Part shown: piece after piece, positions 59,238 through 64,000 of the stretch
Position numbering within the stretch: position 1 is the first letter of the stretch
Layout: the number at the start of each line of letters is the position of its first letter
Origin: Anaerolineae bacterium
GTDB lineage: Bacteria; Chloroflexota; Anaerolineae; UBA4142; SHND01
NCBI GenBank assembly: GCA_021463195.1
Contig: JAJTXZ010000015.1
Location: 1-64,000 of the forward strand
Direction: 5' to 3'
Length of the DNA: 64,000 bases
Notes under the pieces: model-generated
What the model was told of the DNA's origin: nothing
What the model saw: only the letters and a program-made list of their open reading frames with translations
The model's database searches: none
Program-made: the position numbers and the translations under genes

Positions 59238-61529
59238 GTGTTCAGGTTCAAACTGAAACCAGGGGCAACTTTTACTGCCGCGGAGCTGAATGCCTTGCAG
59301 CGACCTTTCATGTTCCAATTTTACAAAGACGAACTGAATCAGGTTATTGCGAACAGCTCCAAATATCTGTTGGTCACTGGCGCGAATGGGATTGGCAAGA
59401 CTTCATTCATAGATGCGTGGGTTGACCATCTAAAAAATGTTGCCAAATCATCTGGCAGAGAAATCTTGGCAATCAGAGTGTCCCAAAATGTTCCAGCGGA
59501 CCCACAAATTCAACTCAAGCGATTAAGTGGCTATTTGGAGCACGAACCCCCAAGCCCCGGCGAACCCAAAAAATGGGATGTAAGTCTAAAACCCGAAGTC
59601 AAGATAAGCCCTTTACTTTTTGAATTTAAAGGTGTCGGCGCTCAAGTTGGTGGCGGTGGTGGTGTCGCGCCAATTCGAGTTGAACCCCCGCTTGATGAAA
59701 AAGCAAAAGACGCCAAAGAGCAGCTAATCAAAGTCGCAAATGAAAAGCGCGGATTTATCTTGAACAAGAAATTTCCGCTTGTCATTGTAGCCATAGAAAA
59801 AATCTATAGCCCCGAACTGATTGGCGATATCGCAGAAATTTTTGACGCCAATCGCGGCCTGAGTCCAGAGAATAGCATTTACTTTGTGGTCAGTGGTGGG
59901 TTAGAGGTTCATACCGCTTGGTGGTCTCAACGCGGAAAACCGAGCGCGCTGCTGACAGGTTTTACCGATGTGTATCTTGGTCACAATTGGGACCTTGGAG
60001 GTTTTTGCGAACAGGTCATAGATGGCACATCACTGACAGACCGTTCGATGTTATTCAAGTTTGCCAAATATTTGACAATAACAGCGCGGGGTGTATCACG
60101 CGATATTTGGGCTGTGTTATTCAACAAAAGCAAATCGGGCGTGAATGAACTCGAAATCGAACGATACGCGCACTTTTACGATTTTCTCGTCGCAGATGAA
60201 GCATTTATGCGTAGGTTTGCCGGTGAATTGAGTCATACTTATGAAGAAGATGAATATATGGACCGGCTCAAGTGGGCGACTTGCACTTATCTGGATTGGT
60301 TCCTCAAAGAATGGATTGCCGAAGACCGCGTAATCACCCAACAAGAAATCGAAAAGATGAGTCAAAATCTCGCCAATATGTTGCCAGATCAAGAGCTGCG
60401 GAAACGTTTTGTAAAGGATTTGACTGACCGTTTGATTATTGAAAAGTATTTGCGAAAAAGAGGGAGCAAGTGGTATCTGCCTAGTTTGATATGCTTGAAT
60501 CCCGACTGCCGCTATCACTATAATCGCTTGGATGCAAAACACTGCATCAAATGTGGGACAAGATTACCCGTCGAACCTGGTTCACTCTCTCTCAGCAAAA
60601 TTATCTGTCGAAACGGACACCAAAATAGAAAGGATGCCAAGTTCTGCCATGTGTGTGGTTTACCCCTCGGGGGAGACGAAACCAAGATCGTGACACGTCC
60701 GCCAACGCGACCGCGCACTGGAAGAGGCGCGCAGCTCGGCGACATTCTCGGTGGAAGGTACAAGCTGTTGAAGATTATCGGCCAAGGTGGTTTTGGGCGG
60801 ACGTTCTTGGCGGAAGACTCGAACCTGTTCAATACCCATGTTGCAATCAAAGAAGTTACAGGCGACCCACAAATTGCCGAGCAATTTCAGTTCGAAGCCA
60901 AGGTCCTTAGCGCGCTGAAACATCAAAATATCGTTCGTGTAACCGACTATTTCACTGAAGGAGAGTATAACTACCTTGTGATGGAGTTTGTTGCTGGTGA
61001 AACGCTGGAACATCACATTGAGCAGTCCGGAAAACCCTTTCCTGTAGATATTGCAGCTCGATTCATTTTGCAGATGTGCGATGTGCTTGATTACCTGCAC
61101 ACGCGAACTCCACCTGTGATTCACCGCGACGTCAAGCCAGCGAATATCATTATCACTCCAGATGATGGAATTGTCCTTGTCGATTTTGGAATTGCCAAGA
61201 TAAATCCCATGCGCCAAGTAACTGCCACAGGAGCCCGAGCTGTGACACCAGGATATTCGCCACCAGAACAATATAGCTCTGGTAGGACCGATGCGCGCAC
61301 TGATATTTATGCGCTTGGCGCGACATTCTATTTTCTGCTAGCCGGAGTTACGCCTCCTGAAGCTCCTAATCGGCTTTTGCACGAAGATGAGAACGAACTT
61401 TCAGATGCGATAAAAAATATCGCACCCAAGATTCAAAAAATTATTCATACAGCAATGTCCATTCAGCCCACTAAGCGGTTTCAGAGTGCGCGCGAAATGA
61501 AGCAAGCAATTGAGCAAGCACTGAAATAG
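59238..61529 (+). CDS. P-loop ATPase fused to Ser/Thr kinase
   Basis: A 763-residue soluble protein. The N-terminal 330 residues are an AAA/STAND-like ATPase: Walker A 'LLVTGANGIGKTSF' (about 43-56), a Walker-B-like 'LVIVAIEKIY', and 'SIYFVVSGGLEV' as sensor strand. A helical/winged-helix region (about 330-420) leads to two zinc ribbons (about 428-450 and 460-482) and a kinase (505-763; 'GQGGFGRTFLA', 'AIKEVTGD', 'IHRDVKPANIII', 'DFGIAK', 'YSPPEQY'). Both enzymatic halves look intact. STAND ATPases assemble on ligand detection, so this could be a sensor whose assembly activates the kinase. GTG 59238 is chosen because GGAG precedes it by eight bases; a TTG at 59169 overlaps the upstream gene. 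Confidence 0.85.
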   Translation: MFRFKLKPGATFTAAELNALQRPFMFQFYKDELNQVIANSSKYLLVTGANGIGKTSFIDAWVDHLKNVAKSSGREILAIRVSQNVPADPQIQLKRLSGYLEHEPPSPGEPKKWDVSLKPEVKISPLLFEFKGVGAQVGGGGGVAPIRVEPPLDEKAKDAKEQLIKVANEKRGFILNKKFPLVIVAIEKIYSPELIGDIAEIFDANRGLSPENSIYFVVSGGLEVHTAWWSQRGKPSALLTGFTDVYLGHNWDLGGFCEQVIDGTSLTDRSMLFKFAKYLTITARGVSRDIWAVLFNKSKSGVNELEIERYAHFYDFLVADEAFMRRFAGELSHTYEEDEYMDRLKWATCTYLDWFLKEWIAEDRVITQQEIEKMSQNLANMLPDQELRKRFVKDLTDRLIIEKYLRKRGSKWYLPSLICLNPDCRYHYNRLDAKHCIKCGTRLPVEPGSLSLSKIICRNGHQNRKDAKFCHVCGLPLGGDETKIVTRPPTRPRTGRGAQLGDILGGRYKLLKIIGQGGFGRTFLAEDSNLFNTHVAIKEVTGDPQIAEQFQFEAKVLSALKHQNIVRVTDYFTEGEYNYLVMEFVAGETLEHHIEQSGKPFPVDIAARFILQMCDVLDYLHTRTPPVIHRDVKPANIIITPDDGIVLVDFGIAKINPMRQVTATGARAVTPGYSPPEQYSSGRTDARTDIYALGATFYFLLAGVTPPEAPNRLLHEDENELSDAIKNIAPKIQKIIHTAMSIQPTKRFQSAREMKQAIEQALK

Positions 61530-61532
61530 TTG

Positions 61533-62816
61533 ATGACCACCATCTCCTGTCCCACCTGCCAAATCCCCAACCGTCCCACCGCGCAATTTTGCGTGCGCTG
61601 CGGCGCGCGGCTTGGCGGCGTCACGGGGCGGCTGCCTGCGAATACGCTTTTGCAAAATCGCTACATCATCGTCAAAACGATTGGCGGCGGGGGAATGGGC
61701 GCGGTGTATGTGGCAACTGATACGCAGCAGCACGGAAAAAAGTGGGCGGTCAAAGAAATGAGCATGGCGCAGCTGCCGCCGCAAGACATTCCACAAGCGA
61801 TTCGCGATTTTCAACACGAAGCGGAATTGCTCGCGCGCTTGAGGCATCCGAACCTGCCTCACGCGCAAACGCCCTTTGAGCAAAACAAACGCTGGTATTT
61901 TGTGATGGAGTATGTCGAGGGCGAAAATTTGTTGGAGCGCATGAACACGCGCGGCGCGGTATTTTCCGAACACGAAGCGTTGGAAATTGCCAAACAATTG
62001 TGCGACGTGTTGGAATACTTGCACACACAAACGCCGCCGATTATTTTCCGCGATTTGAAACCCGCCAACATCATGCTCGAACCGAACGGGCGCATCAAAT
62101 TGATTGATTTCGGCATCGCGCGTTTTTTCAAGCCGGGCAAAACGAGCGACACCATCAACATGGGTTCGCCCGATTACGCCGCGCTGGAACAATTTGGCAG
62201 TGGACAAACCGACGCGCGTTCCGACGTTCACGCGTTCGGCGCGACGCTCTATCATTTGCTCGTCGGCAATCCGCCGCCGAAAGCGAATGAACGCGCGCTC
62301 GACCCCAAATTGCTGATTCCCGTCCAGCGTGTCAACCGAAACGTTTCAACGCGCACGAGCAACGCGATTGATAAAGCATTGGCAGTTCACCCGAACCAAC
62401 GCTACCAATCCATCCGCGAATTGCGCGCCGCGCTTGTTCCCACCCTCCCCGCGAATCACCCAATCACCCAATCACCCAAGTTGGCGCCCGCGCAGCCGTA
62501 CAAAACGCAACCCGCGCCGACTCCAAAAATAAAGTCCAGTGAGATTGAAACGAATCTAAACGCATTAATGATAATGGACCTGTCATTTCTCGCGGTAAAA
62601 ATTTTGCGCAAGCGTTCCGCGACGCTCGAAATTCGCAACAAGGCACAAACGCCGCTCAACGGCCAAGTGCGCGCCCTCGTGTCGTGGCTGCATGTGCCGC
62701 AAGGCAACTTTAACATTCCGCCCGGCGGCATTGCGAAAATTAATCTGCAAATTGATGAGAGTAAATATCCGATGACACAGTTGATTGCCGAGCCGCTTGA
62801 AATCGTTTGGTCATAG
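61533..62816 (+). CDS. Ser/Thr kinase with small C-terminal beta domain
   Basis: A 427-residue soluble protein: zinc ribbon (6-24), kinase (about 43-300; 'GGGGMGAVYVA', 'AVKEMSM', 'FRDLKPANIML', 'DFGIAR', 'YAALEQF') and a C-terminal beta-rich piece (about 350-427; 'RSATLEIRNKAQTPLNGQVR') that looks like a single HYDIN-type Ig strand set. HRD is FRD, and the APE-region reads AALEQF rather than APPEQY, so substrate docking may differ. The ATG follows three bases after the stop of the ATPase-kinase gene. Confidence 0.9.
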   Translation: MTTISCPTCQIPNRPTAQFCVRCGARLGGVTGRLPANTLLQNRYIIVKTIGGGGMGAVYVATDTQQHGKKWAVKEMSMAQLPPQDIPQAIRDFQHEAELLARLRHPNLPHAQTPFEQNKRWYFVMEYVEGENLLERMNTRGAVFSEHEALEIAKQLCDVLEYLHTQTPPIIFRDLKPANIMLEPNGRIKLIDFGIARFFKPGKTSDTINMGSPDYAALEQFGSGQTDARSDVHAFGATLYHLLVGNPPPKANERALDPKLLIPVQRVNRNVSTRTSNAIDKALAVHPNQRYQSIRELRAALVPTLPANHPITQSPKLAPAQPYKTQPAPTPKIKSSEIETNLNALMIMDLSFLAVKILRKRSATLEIRNKAQTPLNGQVRALVSWLHVPQGNFNIPPGGIAKINLQIDESKYPMTQLIAEPLEIVWS

Positions 62817-62889
62817 CAAGACCTTAAGGTTTTGACGCGGATGCGATTCGATTCGCGCAAGTGTTGAAAACCCCAAAGGTCTCTGTCAG

Positions 62890-64000
62890 ATGCGCGCACA
62901 AACTTCCCCCCTCCTCACCCTCATCGCCGTCGTCATTGGCGGCGCGATTTTGTTTTTGCTTTTGTGCGCGGGTGTATTCCTGCTCGTTAATCCATTCCGC
63001 GCGCCTACCACAGTGACGCCTGCGAGTGGACAACGCGCTACAGTGCTTGTGACGCAAGTTGTCGTCATCACCGCGACTCCTGCGCCCACGAAACCAGGCG
63101 CGGCTACGGCTGCCCCTCCGCAGCCGACCATCGCGCCGCAGGGAACAACCGCGCCGCAACCGACGACGATTTACCCTACCATTGTACCAACCGCAATCCC
63201 ACTATCGCCGACGGCAAAACTAACGCCCGCGCCTAACGAGCCGCTTACTTCAGTCAGCGTTTCCACCGAAGGAGGCGGCACGGGAATTCGTATCAATGTG
63301 CGATATGCCGATGGTTCGCCTGCGCGTGATGTATATTCCGAGGTCTATCGGCAAAAGCAAGATGTCAGCGGAAATCCGGTGCGGAGAGACCGCATCGCCA
63401 GCGGCTCAACGGACAACTCTGGCACAAAGAGCTTTGATGTCCCGCCTGATACTTATGTGGTTGCGATTGGGCTTACAGGATACTTGTATGGCGAACAATT
63501 CAACCATCAGGTCCAAGCTGGTACGATACGCGTCTTGGATGTGACGCTCGGTCAGATTTTGGTAGGCGTTTTGGATGCAGATAGCAAAGCAGTTCAAGAC
63601 CGGTATGTGGAAATATATAAGCAGAAACCGGACTTGAGCGGAAATCCAGTGACCGATGACCGTGTGGCGTCTGGTTCAACAGACAATACCGGCGCAGTCC
63701 AATTCAATTTAACGGCGGGAGATTATCGCGTGGGCATCGACGGACTTGCGGGTGATCCGTGGGGCGAGTTATTCAATCATCGCGTGACAAGTGGTGAGAC
63801 GAATAGAATCATCGTGCGGCTCGGACGGTTGACGGTTGGTTTGAAGGATGCAAGTGGCAAGCCGATTGGAGACCGCTATGTTCAAGTCTTTCTCCAGAAA
63901 CGCGATGTTGCTGGCAATATCTCACAAGGCAAACGCGTGAGCAGTGGTTCCACGCAGAATACTGGATTGTTGAATCTTGAGCTCACACCAGGAAGATATA
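62890..64000 (+). CDS. Surface protein with about 90-residue repeats, 3' end outside window
   Basis: From ATG 62890 the frame stays open to the window end, giving at least 370 residues. An N-terminal hydrophobic helix ('LLTLIAVVIGGAILFLLLCA', about 8-33) anchors or exports it; a Thr/Pro/Ala linker (about 40-118) follows. Three repeats begin at 63286, 63556 and 63829, each with 'DRY/DVY', 'QK.D..GN', 'ASGST.NTG' and a 'GEQFNH'-like turn; the third is cut. They look like carboxypeptidase-regulatory/SpaA-like beta-sandwich repeats used as stalks. It could be wall-linked, but a C-terminal sorting signal cannot be seen in this window. Confidence 0.82.
   Translation, partial: MRAQTSPLLTLIAVVIGGAILFLLLCAGVFLLVNPFRAPTTVTPASGQRATVLVTQVVVITATPAPTKPGAATAAPPQPTIAPQGTTAPQPTTIYPTIVPTAIPLSPTAKLTPAPNEPLTSVSVSTEGGGTGIRINVRYADGSPARDVYSEVYRQKQDVSGNPVRRDRIASGSTDNSGTKSFDVPPDTYVVAIGLTGYLYGEQFNHQVQAGTIRVLDVTLGQILVGVLDADSKAVQDRYVEIYKQKPDLSGNPVTDDRVASGSTDNTGAVQFNLTAGDYRVGIDGLAGDPWGELFNHRVTSGETNRIIVRLGRLTVGLKDASGKPIGDRYVQVFLQKRDVAGNISQGKRVSSGSTQNTGLLNLELTPGRY

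Overview
The window looks like a piece of a Chloroflexota chromosome (an Anaerolineae-like, possibly filamentous bacterium). This is inferred from style: moderately GC-rich DNA, many membrane-anchored Hanks-type kinases with 'YAPxEQY' activation segments, Thr/Pro-rich wall linkers, a sortase with an LPxTG substrate (monoderm envelope), and no outer-membrane machinery. I see no rRNA, tRNA, CRISPR array, integrase or transposase gene. Almost all genes are on the + strand and closely packed; the only - strand genes are the sortase pair at 22520-23897.

The whole 64 kb is one signalling island: 16 apparently intact Ser/Thr kinase genes plus one broken one, seven FHA domains in six genes, five VWA proteins (one with a degenerate metal site), two PP2C phosphatases, an FHA-ABC transporter, and roughly thirty CxxC...CxxC zinc ribbons shared by otherwise different proteins. 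Layout: (1) 1-8276, FHA and VWA proteins, an ABC exporter with two FHA domains, and two membrane proteins. (2) 8307-22515, a run of kinases fused to VWA, C-type-lectin/FGE-sulfatase, PASTA/SH3-like or lectin-like domains, with a kinase pseudogene at 20086-20564. (3) 22520-25050, sortase and LPPTG protein, then a LIM/DA1-like metallopeptidase. (4) 25105-31071, three more kinases. (5) 31116-31297, an intergenic inverted-repeat element. (6) 31363-46257, a compact operon unlike its surroundings: coiled-coil proteins, a two-module AAA+ ATPase with a degenerate first module, an orphan radical-SAM activase-like protein, a VWA-like protein, a TRAFAC-type GTPase, a large GAP1-like partner, a MotA/ZorA-like plus MotB/ZorB-like membrane pair, and a PP2C phosphatase. 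(7) 46267-64000, more kinases (one with a seven-blade WD40 propeller, one fused to a P-loop ATPase), VWA and FHA proteins, a second PP2C and a repetitive surface protein cut by the window end.

A plausible working model (inference) is a phospho-relay hub: kinases with extracytoplasmic or binding domains phosphorylate shared partners, FHA proteins read the phosphothreonines, PP2C proteins reset them, and VWA/AAA+/GTPase components set a threshold for an effector or membrane machine. The combination of VWA, AAA+, GTPase and GAP1-like proteins with kinase-linked lectin domains resembles the NTPase-centred, diversifying conflict systems described by Kaur, Burroughs, Iyer and Aravind. Two of the three kinase-FGE proteins end in a segment whose codon pattern looks like a variable region of a diversity-generating retroelement, although no reverse transcriptase or template repeat was seen in this window.
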